From Nannochloropsis salina CCMP1776 (Eukaryota; Sar; Eustigmatophyceae; Eustigmatales; Monodopsidaceae), in contig SDOX01000145.1 in the NCBI GenBank assembly GCA_004565275.1, forward strand, positions 193,071-257,070: DNA of 64,000 nt, in the 5' to 3' direction. The translations under genes were made by a program, and so were the position numbers. Under the pieces are notes generated by a model. It did no database searches. It saw nothing but the letters and a program-made list of their open reading frames with translations, and was not told the origin of the DNA. Shown piece after piece: positions 1 through 10,979 of this stretch (the stretch's first letter is position 1; each line of letters begins with the position of its first letter).

Positions 1-322
1 AGCCGCAGAGGGAGGAGCCACCTCATCGAGTGGGCTCTGCTCACTGACACGCGCACTTATGCACATACATCTTGCCGGCGTCTTGAATATCGCGCTCCCT
101 TGCACGGGCAGTTGTTGGTTCCCCTGCTCATTGCGATTTCTCTCTAAACTATGCTCTCGACGGGCTTTCTCCTGCCTCCTCCAGGCTCTCGTTAGCTTCT
201 CGTTGCAGTGGGCGCTCAAATTAGCGGAGCCGCCGCAGCTGGAGGCCGGTATCCTATTGACAGGTTTTAGCAGATAAGAATCACGTTGACGAGGGTGAAA
301 ACTTGGGGGAGGAAGCGCCAGA
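1..322. other. 5' flank of the DnaJ gene, no gene seen
   Basis: No conserved reading frame, repeat or RNA gene is visible. It presumably holds the promoter and 5' leader of the DnaJ gene. The 72-codon open frame here has no recognisable protein features. Confidence 0.5.
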
Positions 323-1919
323 ATGAGAAGACATCAGCCCCTGGTGGGATCACGGCGGCAGCGACAGGGAGGACGAGTGTATTTCTCCTTCTTCTTCTTC
401 CTCGTCGTCGCTTTATGCACCCTTGATTGTTTCATCTGCAGTCATCGAGCGCTCGCATTTGTTTTTTCACCTTTCCGCGTGTCTTTAAAACCTCTTTCGT
501 CTGCCCAAAAGCCTTTCACCTCCCCTCTTGGCTCCTCCTCCCCTCTCCTGCGCCCCTCCACCCGCCTTTTCGCTTCCTCCCTTCCTCGCGATTACTACGA
601 GCGTCTCGGCGTCACACGATCAGCGAAACGGGAGGACATTAAGAAGGCCTATCGTAAGCTGGCCCTGAAGTACCACCCGGACGTGTGCAAAGAGGAGGAC
701 GCTTCGGAGAAGTTTAAGGGCATCAAGGAGGCGTACGAGGCCTTGATCGACGACCAGAAACGACAGCTGTACGACCAGTTTGGCGAGGCGGGGGTCAAGC
801 GGGGGGCCGGTTCTCCCTTTGGTGGAGGAGGTGGGGCAGGCTTCAACGAAGTCGATTTGGGTGACATCTTCGAGACCTTTTTCGGGGGTGCCGGTGGAGG
901 GAGGGGAGGAGGGAGGGGTGGAGGGGCCGGACCAGGAGCACGGCGGCGGGCGGCAGGTCCACGACCAGGAGATGACCTTAGGGTGGATTTGAGCATCCCA
1001 CTGAGAACAAGTGTGTTTGGGGGCCAGGAGAAGCTGCGGATCAACCACATGGAGACCTGCGGCACTTGCTCGGTAGGGAGGGAGGGAGGGAGGGAGGGAG
1101 AGGAGAAGAGAAAGGGACGCGATTGAATGGTCGAGGATGTGAGATGAGACAAGGGCAGGAAGGATGAAGAGGTACCTCAACAATTCTGTCGGGGCATGCC
1201 GGCCGCCCTGTAGCATCTCATCCTCCTCTCTCTTCCCCTTGTTGCTCCGTCAGGGCTCTGGCGTGAAGCCTGGAAGCAAAGTGAACACATGCAAGACCTG
1301 TCGGGGCCAGGGCATGGTCACACAGGTGACGCGCACGCCCCTTGGGAACTTCCAGACCCAGTCCGTGTGCCCGGAGTGCGGGGGCTCCGGGCAGGTGGTG
1401 GAGGAGTACTGCGGGTCCTGTTCCGGCCAAGGACGGCTGGAGAAGACGAAGCAGATCAAGGTGGACATCCCGGCGGGGGTGAACGACGGGCAGAAGCTGC
1501 GGGTGAAAGGGGAGGGGGACGCGGGGAGCAAAGGCGGGGAGACCGGCGACCTGTACATATTTGTGGGCGTGGAGAAGGACCCGGTGTTCAGGCGGGAAGG
1601 GACGGACATCTACTCGGAGATCAAGGTCAGCTATCTGGACGCGATCCTGGGGACCAAAGTAAAGGTGGGCGTGATTGATGGGGAGGCGGAGATCTCGATC
1701 AAGGAGGGGACCCAGCCGGGGGCGGTGCTCAGGCTGAAAGGCCGGGGGGTGCCGAAGCTGATGGGAGGGGAAGGGGGGGGGCGGGGTGACCACTACTTCA
1801 CCGTGTCGGTGGAGATCCCCACGAGGCTGTCGGAGGAGGAGCGAGAGGTGGTGGAGGCGCTGAGGAAAGAGAAAAAGGAGGGGGAGGCCAAGGGGGGCGG
1901 GTTTTTCAACTTGATATAA
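323..1919 (+). CDS. Plastid-targeted type I DnaJ (Hsp40) co-chaperone
   Basis: Two exons, 323-1072 and 1254-1919, give 471 residues; the join completes the first zinc repeat (CGTC|SGSG). The J domain starts near residue 90, with the HPD triad at 118-120, then a Gly/Phe-rich linker (about 160-210). Four CxxCxGxG repeats at 246-253, 263-270, 289-296 and 303-310 and a C-terminal substrate-binding half make it a full type I DnaJ. Such proteins bind unfolded clients and stimulate Hsp70 ATPase. The N-terminus has a hydrophobic segment (about 20-37) and then ALAFVFSP, the signal-peptide/transit-peptide junction of heterokont plastid proteins, so the plastid stroma is the inferred site. The 181-base intron begins with a GGGA/GGGAG repeat run. 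Start choice: the ATG at 323 is the one that supplies the leader. Family is certain, targeting is inferred. Confidence 0.93.
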
Positions 1920-2451
1920 CAAGGGGTGGGGCCCATGCGAGGAGGAGCCGGAAGGGCTGAGATGATGAAAATCCGTGAATGATGACGGCTGTGCGGAGGC
2001 AGAGAGGAGCACACGGTGTAATGTAGGGGTTGAAGGTGGACCCCGCAGGTACCGAGGCTCTGTGGCTGGAGGGAGCGGGAAGGTGCTGCGTGGAGCGCCC
2101 GGGGGGGGAAGGTGGCTGTGTCTCCGAAAAGAGCGCGACGAAAGAATGCGTACGAGCACGGAGCAATAAATGATACTGGGCATCGAAGCGCTGGGACGGG
2201 GCATGCATCTTCCTTCTTTCATACCCCACAAGCATCTAACCCCCGTCCGCCTCGTTTTATTCAACCAGTCTCTGCGCAATGCGCCTCGCCCTCCCTCTTG
2301 CGTCCTCCCTCCTCTGCACGCCCCACCCCCAATCCTTTCTTCCCCCCTACCCATCACCACGACACCCCACCGGCAGAGTTTCCCTATTTCACTCCCCTCT
2401 CCAGTGAAATTCCCCTCTTCCCGGGATTCCCTCCTTCCCGCGTATCCTCCA
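1920..2451. other. Intergenic, convergent 3' ends (DnaJ / Rpn3)
   Basis: Both flanking genes end here. AATAAA at 2165-2170 could be a poly(A) signal for the DnaJ gene. The rest is pyrimidine-rich on the plus strand, with no supported gene. Confidence 0.4.
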
Positions 2452-4749
2452 TTAAAACTCATCCTCCATATCTTCTTCCAACTCTTGCACCAGCTCCTCC
2501 TCCGTCTTCTCCTCCTCCCCCTTTTCCTCACCTTGCCCGTCCCCCCTCTTGGCACCGTAAGTGGGCACGTCCGGGTAGCGTAGCGACTTGACGGCCTCAT
2601 TGTGCACGTCCAGGCAGAAGGTGATGCGCTTGTGGAAGGCCTGTCAGGGATGGAGGAGGCAGGGGATAGAGAGGACGGGCATCATGCGAGATGACACATG
2701 TCCGTCATGGATACGCATAGTCAAGAGGCGCTACAGGCATTGTGTGCGTTCGCTGTCGAGTGCTTGACGAGCCGAGGCGTGACGAGGGGAGGCAGGAGAG
2801 GAGAGAGGAGGCGGGAGGGAGGGGAGCACAGACGAGGGGAGGGACAGGGAAGCCAGGGAAGGAAAAGAGAGGTCCCGCCACCCACCTGTTGGGGCTCCGT
2901 GGTGGAGTAGATGTCGTTCACGTCCCGTGACTGGAGGTAACCTGCCTCGTGGTCGAGGACGGCGTCGATGACGCCGTCGTTGATGGCCTTGGCGCACACG
3001 AACTCCGCAGAGGCGGGGCCGTCTGCAGGGCGGATGGGGGGAAGGGAGGGAAGAGAAGAAATTGACTGGCGCGCACGGGCCAGCAAATGGGCGAGCTACA
3101 AGGCCGCCCCGCTCCTCGCTCCTACCTCCCGCCCTCCCTCTCCCTCTCCTTCCCGCCCTACCCAGGTGCAGCTTCCCGGCAATCTCCGCGAGGGAGATGC
3201 GGGAATAGGAAAGGGAGATTTTCCTCAGGCCGGTCTTGATCACGTTGTGGCCTAGGCGGAGGATGAGCGTGTGCGTCTTGTCCTTCTTGAACATGGCGGC
3301 ATGGGCCGTCACTGTCTTCTCGAACTCGAGCAGGTCCCCGAGCCGCACCGCGGTGGTCAGGGCCAGGTAGGGCTGGAGGGAGCGGCGGAGGGCGGGCTGG
3401 TCGAAGGTGGCGCGCTCCGGGATGTCCCCCAGGAGGAGCTGCACGATCACGAGGAGCTTGGTCACCTCCCGTCGGAAGCCCAGTGCGGCCCTGCCCTCGT
3501 CCGCGGGAGCCTTGCGCACTGCCTGGTTCAACTTGGAGAAGGCGTCCGTATAGTCGAGCTGGGTGGCCCGCACGCGCCCCACGTAGTACAGGTACCTGCA
3601 GAGCTGGTTATTGCTCGCATGCTGGAGAGGAAAAAGGGAGGGTGCGACGGGTGAGTGCGGGCGGGCAGGAGGAAGGGAGGGAGGAAGGGCGGAGGGAGGG
3701 CGGGGGGAGGGTGGGGGAGAGGACACTTACCTCGGGGAAGCTGGTGCGCGCGATGAGATTGCCCGCCTGCTCGATAAGGTTATCAGCCAGCAGGCTCCGA
3801 AGCAGGAGGTTTAGGAGGGTGGCCTGGCCCATCTCGTCGTGGTGGAGGCAGGCTGTGCGGTGGAGAGCGACGAAGAGGGGCCGCAGGGGGGCGAGGGACT
3901 GAGACCGGCGCTCCTGAGTCAGGGCCAGGTAGAAGTAGCCCTTGGCGGCCAGAGCGTCCAGGGTACGCCGGTTCTGCTTCCGGAGGTAGGGCAGGAGGGC
4001 GGTGGCCACAGAATGGGCTTGTTCTAGGCGGTGGAGGCGCATGGCTGTGGTGAGGACGAGGAGGAGGAGGTAGGTCGTGGTCTCAGGGAGGAAGAGGGGG
4101 GCAGGAAAAGCCTTCTTGCCGGCCGATGCCTGCGAGGGACTGCCGCCCTTTTCATCCTTGTCCACCTCCATGGTGGAGGAGGATGTGGAAGGGAGAGATG
4201 ATGCAGGAGGAGGAGGAGGAGGAGGAAGGGGGTCATCGGGAAGGTCAGCGAGAATGGCGAGGCCCAGGGCTTTGAGGGGCTCGTCCTGGGGCAGATAGTA
4301 GGAAATGGCCTCGGAAAGAATGGAGGGTCGTAGATTGCGGCGGAAGGGAGTGTTGTTACGGAGGATTCGATTGATGAGGCGTAGTTGCGAGGTTTGTACG
4401 GCTGTCTGGAGGAGGGTGACGTTCTTTTTCAGGCCTGTCCGGTCGCAGCGGGAGGACGAAGGGGGAAAGCAGAGAGAAGAGGAGTAAAGAGTCATGATTA
4501 TACAAGCACACAGGATTCATCTCCGTTCCTATGCATGCGATGTTGATGTTTTGATTAAATAAAAGTAACTTTTGGATGATCCGTGGGTTCAGAAAAAGAA
4601 ATCGAGAAGACGAACGGCGAGCGAACGGTTGATTCTCCCTGAAACCAAGCAAAAAAGGCCTTAGTCTTACCATCCAACGTTGTTATAGACGACTTAGGCT
4701 CTTCCGTTGCCGCAGGCGCATCAGTTTCCATACTGTCATCGGCGGCCAT
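2452..4749 (-). CDS. RPN3: 26S proteasome regulatory subunit Rpn3 (PSMD3)
   Basis: Five exons (4671-4749, 3731-4434, 3162-3621, 2886-3022, 2452-2640) join in frame to 522 residues, close to the roughly 530 usual for the family. Rpn3 is a structural PCI-domain subunit of the proteasome lid (19S particle). Diagnostic stretches are the helical-repeat part with [10 protein letters not shown], the LLLGDIPER segment, and the PCI core with [20 protein letters not shown] and then AKAINDGVI and DIYSTTEPQ. The tail is very acidic (EEEK... EDMEDEF), as in other Rpn3 proteins. The start [10 protein letters not shown] gives the usual short acidic N-terminus; an in-frame extension upstream has no family resemblance. 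A low-complexity Pro/Ser insert after about residue 75 is lineage-specific. Divergent from SLU7, with about 470 bases between the start codons. Confidence 0.95.
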
Positions 4750-5215
4750 CCTGTCTTCTCGTGGCCTCGTTTCTGAGAGTGAAGGTATCTGCTGGTCAAT
4801 CCCACGTTCGTCAAAGACGTGATGGGTAGCGGGGTGGCGTGTAGACGGTACAAAAATTAAAGTCATCGTCAAGACATGAGGGCAGTTTTATGAAGGCCCC
4901 GCACGGGATGCGCGGGACATGAAGCAGCTCGATGGAATTCTGAGGATGACCGGAGCGATATAGGGTTTGGGCGATGCCTCTCGCCTGGAGCTCCGACGGA
5001 GCGTGCTGATGCCGGTGGCGATATGATGGAATGCGTACCTTTATGATGGAATGCGTACCCTGATGATGGAACATGCAGCTCCCGTAGTGAACCCGCTGGC
5101 CATGCTCCTTCCCACGACTCGCCTCCCCCTCGCGAGACACCACAGGTCACAGCACTCTACGCCTTTCCACATTCCTTTCTTTGACGCCTTTTCCTGTCCC
5201 ACTTTCCAGCAAACC
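4750..5215. promoter_or_regulatory. Divergent promoter region between RPN3 and SLU7
   Basis: The 466 bases separate two start codons pointing away from each other, so promoters of both housekeeping genes must lie here. It contains a short tandem duplication at 5021-5060. A pyrimidine-rich run ending in CCAG just before the SLU7 ATG could be the 3' end of a 5'-UTR intron. No TATA box is evident. Confidence 0.45.
5021..5070. repeat. Tandem 20-base repeat, two copies plus a degenerate third
   Basis: The unit TATGATGGAATGCGTACC occurs twice in a 20-base register (5021-5040 and 5041-5060), and TGATGATGGAA follows as a degenerate third copy. It lies in the divergent RPN3/SLU7 promoter, 146 bases upstream of the SLU7 ATG. 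Confidence 0.8.
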
Positions 5216-7289
5216 ATGGCATCTGGACTGTCAGAATATAAAAAGCGGGAGGAGGAAAAGAAGGCGCGACAAGCGGGGAACCTTGCCCCTGAAATCGATG
5301 CGGCGTCGGGAAAAATGATAAATCCGCACAACCCCGAATACATCACAAAGCGTCCTTGGTACTTGGGGGAGTCTGGACCATCTTTGAACCATCATGCCCG
5401 ACAGCGGGACGACAGCATTTTAAGCCTACAGGAGACGGAAGAGATCCTGGCACGGCAACCTAAGAAATTCCTGGGCCGGGCGACGGTGTTTCGGAAAGGA
5501 GCTTGCGAGAACTGCGGGGCCATGACACACAAAAAGAAAGACTGCGTGGAAAGACCACGATCCTTGGGGAAGACGGCCAAGGTGAGCGGCATGGACATTG
5601 CGCCAGACGAGGCCCCGCGCGGGGTGCAAGAGGGGAAGCTGGGGTGGGACGGGAAGCGGGATCAGTGGGCTGGCTACCGGGCTGAGGATCACGAGAGGGT
5701 GATCGAGCGGTACGCGCAGATGGAAGAGGAGAGAAAGCGACAGGCCATCTCGCGAAAGGCGGAGAAAGAACGTGAGAAGGAGGAGAAAAGGAAAGAGAAG
5801 GAGGCGGCGAGGTTGAAGAGAAAGGAAGAGAAGGCTGCCGCGAAGAGGGACCCGCAGGCGGCCGTGGGGGATAAGAGGGCGGAGCAGGGAAGCAAGGCAA
5901 TCAATCAAGAGAGCAGAAATGGTGGGGAGGTGGGGGAGGGCGAAGAGGGGGAGGAGGAGGGGGAGGAAGGGAGCGAGAGTGAGAGTGGCGGTAGCGAGGC
6001 CAGCGACAGTGACTCGGACTACGACTCGGACGAGGAGGATGAGGACGAGGGCGTGAGGGAGTACCTGCTCAAAGACAAGGACAACAAGGACTTCCAAGGC
6101 CGCGTGGCCCGGCAAGGCGGGGTGGGAGGCGCGCAGATGAAGGTGTCGGTCCGAAACCTGCGGATCCGGGAGGACACGGCCAAGTACCTCCGCAATCTGG
6201 ACCCGAACTCGGCCTACTACGACCCGAAAACGCGGGCCATGCGCGACAACCCGCTGCCGGGCACGCACCCGGAGGAGCTGGCGTACGCGGGGGACAACTA
6301 CGTGCGGACGACGGGTGACACGGTGGCGCTGGCCCGGATGCAGGTATTCGCCCTCGAGGCGCAGGAGGAGGGCATCGACGTGCACGCAGAGGCGAACCCG
6401 ACGGCGGCCATCCTGGCCAAGAAGAGGTTCGAGGAGGCGCAAGGTGCGGAGAAGGAGGAGGCGAGGAAGCGCGTGATGGAGGCGTACGGGGCGGAGAAGT
6501 ACAGGTGAGGGGGGGTCCGGAGGGAGGCTGGCAATACGGAGGCGGAAGCTTGGTGGGGTAAAGTGACGGTAGGGCGTCTCGTAGCGCTTGTGCTCCTTGC
6601 TTGTGTTCGGTGCCGGCTGTTGGATGATGTGTCGGCCCTCACCCATGCTCCCTTCATGACTGGACAGCAAAAAGCCCGACCCCCGCCTCCTCCTCGGACA
6701 GACGGAGGCCTGGACCGAGTACAGCAAGGACGGGCGGCTTCTCAAGGGGGCGCCGCGCGCGGTGGTGCGGAGCAAGTACGAGGAGGACGTACAGGTGAAC
6801 AACCACACGACCGTCTGGGGCTCGTACTTCGAGAAAAAGTCGGGAAAGTGGGGGTACGGGTGCTGCCACTCGTTGATCAAGCAGAGCTACTGCACGGGCG
6901 AGGAGGGCCGGAGGGCGAACGAGGTACAGGGGACGGTCAGCGGGAATGGGAGGAGTCGGGAGGGAGAGGCGAGCGGAGAGAGGGAGGACGGGAAGGAGGA
7001 GAGGAGAAAAAAGAGCAAGTTGACAGGGGAGATGACGACGCGCGCCGAGCTCTACGGGACCGAGGTGTCGGGGGGCCTGGAGCTAGACGTCAAGATGCTC
7101 AAGGACGCGGTGCAACGGCAGAGGGAATTTCAGGAGAAGAAGGTGGAGCTGGACGAGAGGCGGAGGGGGTACAACACGAAGGGTGAGGGGGAGGTGACGA
7201 AAGAGGAGATGGAGGCCTACCGGCTGGTGAGGCGACGCGGCGAGGACCCCATGGCCAGGGTGGGCTCGGGCGAGCTTTTGGAGCATTGA
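5216..7289 (+). CDS. SLU7: Pre-mRNA splicing factor SLU7
   Basis: Two exons (5216-6504, 6668-7289) give 636 residues. SLU7 acts in the second catalytic step of splicing, helping 3' splice-site choice. The sequence shows the family N-terminus (INPHNPEYITKRPWYL), the CCHC zinc knuckle at residues 97-110 (C97, C100, H105, C110, in CENCGAMTHKKKDC), a Lys/Glu-rich coiled region, an acidic serine stretch, and the conserved late block with LDPNSAYYDPKTRAMRDNP and, in exon 2, the VNNHTTVWGSYFEKKSGKWG and CCHSLIKQSYCTG blocks. Exon 1 is open 165 bases further upstream, but the ATG at 5216 (MASGLSEYKK) is the first with family-like sequence. The intron is 163 bases. Confidence 0.95.
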
Positions 7290-7704
7290 GGAAGTTGCAG
7301 GGGAGTCACGAGGCATGTATAAAGATGGAGAGAAAAGAGGCACTGGGAGGCAGGCGTGAGCTGTCTTGTTTAGTGAAAAGCCAAGGCGGACTCGGCGGAT
7401 GTTTCCCTACCCACGCCTCCAGGGGAAGGCGGGTTTTCTTTCTGATATATGTCCTCTTTGCCTCAGTTATCGCCCCCTCCCACCCCGCCCATCCTCTCAC
7501 TCAGTCGCGATCAACGATTATAGACAAATGCTAGGAACGCCGCCCAGACCCTGCCGGTCTCTGTGCTCCGTCTCCTTTCTCCTCCCTCCTTCCCCCTGCC
7601 CATTCTCCCACACAATCACTCTCTCCTGTATCCCGCTCCTAATCCTGACTTCTGAACGGCTTTACGACTGCTCTTTTCGCTCTTTTGAGGCGGGGGACGG
7701 CTGC
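7290..7704. other. Intergenic, convergent 3' ends (SLU7 / succinyl-CoA ligase)
   Basis: No gene or repeat is recognised in these 415 bases between two stop codons. Confidence 0.4.
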
Positions 7705-10217
7705 TTAGAGCGGGAGGAAGGTGGGATTATTCACCTGCACGTCGATCTTCACGTCCTCTGAAGGGCCCAAAGGGAAGGAAGGAAAACGAGAGGAGGGTGA
7801 GATTGCGTAGGGGTAAGGGTAGGGCTTGAGAGATCAGGTGAGAAGGTTCCAGGTGCCTCAAACAAGGAGAGGGAGGCCCGAGAAAGGAGACCCCCCGCGC
7901 CTTTCAAAGGTCAACGATTCCATGCACGGTCCAAAGCGAAACGCGGAGACGAGACGGAAAGGAAAAGCCCCACACCCCTCCTACCCGCCTGCTTGACTAT
8001 GTTCGCGATGGCCACGGCCTTGGTCGCCGCCTCTTCCAGCTCGTCCACCACGATCATGCGGAAACCAGAGGCTTGGATCAGCTTCTGGGCCTCGTCCACA
8101 TTTGTTCCCTGAAGGCGGATGACGATGGGCTTCTTCATCCCGATCTGTTTGGCCGCCGACAGGATCCCAGCCGCGATCACATCGCAGCGCATGATACCCC
8201 CGAAGATGTTCACCAGGATGGTTTTCACCTGCCGCAACGAGGGATAAAAAGAGTGAGCCGCACGTCCTTCCAGACGCACGTGACGCGAGGCGCGAGTAGC
8301 CCCGAGAGATCCCCGGACTCCCCCCCCCCCAAAGGCCCTACCTTTGGGTCCGCGTTCAGGATCTCGAAGGCTTTGTGCACCTGTTCCTCGGTGGCGCCCC
8401 CCCCCACGTCCAGGAAGTTGGCGGGGTCTCCCCCTTTGAGCTTGATGATATCCATGGTGGACATGGCGAGACCCGCCCCGTTCACCATGCAGCCGATGTT
8501 GCCGCTCAGCCCGATGTAGTTCAGGTCGTATTTATGCGCCTGAGGGAGCGCGCGGGACGGTAAGGAAGCGGCCCAGCGTGGAGGAAGCCGGGTGAGGGAG
8601 GGAAGGGGGTAAGCGGGGGAGGGGGAGCGTGTGGCCCGGGGAGGCACCGAGGTAGTGGGGGAGTACAAAAAGGGTGGGGAGGAGACAAACTCTTCGACAA
8701 AGAAAGGAAGAAAGGCATCGCTTACCTCCACCTCACGCGGGTCTTCCTGCGTGTAGTCCCGCTTGGCAAAAATCTGCTTTTGTCTGTACTCGGCATTATC
8801 GTCAAAATTCAACTTGGCGTCGGCCGCCACTATCCGCCCGTCGTTAGTCTCGGCCAAAGGGTTAATCTCGACCAAAGTCGCGTCGGTAGCAATCATCATC
8901 TTGTACAATCTCTTGACCATATCGGCGCCGGCGGCGTGAGTGGCGGTGCCGGGTTCGAGGCCTGTTTGATGGGAAAATAAGGAGAGAAAGAGGAAGGGAG
9001 AGGGAGTCGGGAGTGAGGGACAGAGGGCTTCCCTCCCTATCTTATTTCAATTCAAGCATGGCTCGAGGTCTTCGGAAGAGCGTCTACAAGACTGAGGCAA
9101 CTATGAATGAAGCAGGATCCTGGAAACAATCCAAACAATCGAAGCATCACGCCCGTCGCACCTATCTTGGTGGCGATGCCCGCGGCCGCCTCCTCCGAGA
9201 GCCCTTCCATGATGTCGATCGGCTCCGTGAAAATCTTCTCCGGGTTGGAGGCCGCCACATCCTCGATGCTGGTGCCACCTACGGGGCTCGCCACGATAAT
9301 GGGCCCCTGGGTGGTGCGATCCATCATGATGGACAGGTACATCTCCCGGCGCATGTAGAGGCGCTCCACCAGCAGCACCTTATTGCAGACAATGCCGGCG
9401 GGTCCCGACTGTTTCGTCACCAGGTGCTGGCCCAGCATGGACTCGGTGAACTTCTTCACGTCCCCCAGGGTGGTGGCTAGGTGCACGCCGCCCTTGAAGC
9501 CGTTCTTGAAGGTGCCGAGGCCCCTCCCTCCCGACAGGACCTGTGCCTTCACTACCGCGTCGCCCTTGTTCAGCATGTTCACGTACACGTGCTCGGCTTC
9601 GTCTACGGAAGACACGACCTGCCCCTGAGGTAATGTGGGGATGGATGGATGGGTGGGCCGAGGGGTCAAAGGAAGAGAAAGTCGGATATGTTGGGAGGGT
9701 GACAAAGCAACGATGTGTGTGAATCTTCTTCCCCTACCCCGTCGAGCCTGAAAAAAGCTTCCCGTACGCAATTGCACGGAACATATTTTGTTCTTACTTG
9801 CAGGATACATATGTCTTAATCGCTAGCCCTCGTACAATGATCTTGCGCATGCATTAAGCCTTTCATTGCTGTCCGCGTGCACATGAAGCTCGCCGAACGT
9901 ACCGTTGGCGTTGCGATGCCGTAACCCTTCATGATATCCATACTGATGTACTCGTGCACATTAAGCATCCGAGCTTGCTGTCCCCGAAGTAAGGCCTTAA
10001 TTTTTGGGGCAGGTGGAAGTCGCGATACGAGGGAATGAATAACAACATAGACGGACAGGCGAGCAAGCAAAGCATCATGAGGACGGGCAAAGCCACGGCT
10101 CCAAGAGAAAGCCGACCAGCACAACGTGTCTTTCAAAGTATCCACCTTCACTCAACATAACAGTACCTTTTGTTTGGCACCAGAAAGGCGGGCGCTGTTG
10201 ATTATGGCACGAAACAT
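7705..10217 (-). CDS. Succinyl-CoA ligase (ADP/GDP-forming) beta subunit, mitochondrial
   Basis: Seven exons (10167-10217, 9903-9995, 9162-9624, 8726-8961, 8342-8539, 7985-8228, 7705-7757) join to 445 residues. The beta subunit pairs with the alpha subunit in the TCA cycle, coupling succinyl-CoA cleavage to nucleotide phosphorylation. Evidence: the mature start [19 protein letters not shown] (ATP-grasp), [22 protein letters not shown] and [12 protein letters not shown] (metal-binding region), then [21 protein letters not shown] and [13 protein letters not shown] of the ligase domain. The first exon encodes [17 protein letters not shown], a typical amphipathic mitochondrial presequence. The second acceptor is ambiguous: a CAG 18 bases downstream would also keep frame. 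Nucleotide specificity cannot be read from the sequence. Confidence 0.94.
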
Positions 10218-10979
10218 GGTTTGCCGACGAAGGGATACCGTGACGAATAGGTTTCAAGATGCTTGAGGGATCTTCTCCGCCTTGACCCCTGCGCTTGTGA
10301 GAAACAATGAAGTGCGACTCCTGTCAAGTATTGTTGTAGACAGCAGTGAAGATGAATGCGTCGGCCCACGACATTTTCCACCGGAATGTTCGGGCCGGCG
10401 GGCGTTTTGTTGGGCTTCCTTTTTGCAGCGCTCGCCCCAAGTGGAATAGTTGAAGCAGGCGACGAGCATGGGGTGCATTGCCGTCCTTCACGGCCCATGC
10501 CCTGAATCCAGGACTCCCCCGGCTTGCCTGGCGTTGGGAATTCGTATGCCTTGGCTTTGGGGAGATGGATGGTATGTAACCCTAAGAAAACTACAAAACC
10601 ATGTCGAAGCAACTAGGCATGGACGACGGGACCGGGGTGCGCACGACTTCTAGTCGCTATCCCGGCAAGATGTAGACTTCGCGTTCCTTCTCCTTTCGTG
10701 ATAGACGATTCTTTTCACATTTCGAACGAGTGTCTTACAAGACGACCGGTGGGTTATGAATGGATCTCACATTATGCGTGTTTTGGAACCTGTAAACGAT
10801 CACACGATCTTCGTTGCATCACGTTCCAAGCCAATCCGTCGCGAGTTATGCGCGCCTTTAAAGTGGTTTCATCTGTCCTTAAATGAGATTCTTCATCATT
10901 CTTTCGTTCCCGCTTACACTATATGCAATTGATTTTATCAACATGGTCTCTTATGTAATGCCAGCGTTGGACTTCCCAG
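10218..10979. other. Intergenic region, no supported gene
   Basis: It lies between the start of the succinyl-CoA ligase gene and the 3' end of the acyl-CoA synthetase gene. A 136-codon minus-strand open frame (10202-10612) overlaps the ligase first exon and has no recognisable features. No RNA gene seen. Confidence 0.4.

Noticed and set aside
1218-2600. 460-codon minus-strand open frame over the DnaJ 3' exon and intergenic DNA
   Set aside because: It is antisense to a well-supported DnaJ exon, is Arg/Pro/Leu/His-rich low complexity, and runs into non-coding DNA; it is a by-product of high GC content.
5426-6880. 484-codon minus-strand open frame opposite SLU7
   Set aside because: It is a mirror of the SLU7 codons, with repeated Leu/Arg/His runs and no family features.
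9122-9170. Possible GC-AG intron in the succinyl-CoA ligase gene (donor G|GCGTGA)
   Set aside because: A normal GT donor 12 bases upstream (ATAG|GTGCGA) keeps the frame and gives the better family match (KIG|LEPGT).
10202-10612. 136-codon minus-strand frame overlapping the succinyl-CoA ligase first exon
   Set aside because: No recognisable domain, and it overlaps the clear mitochondrial presequence exon in another frame.
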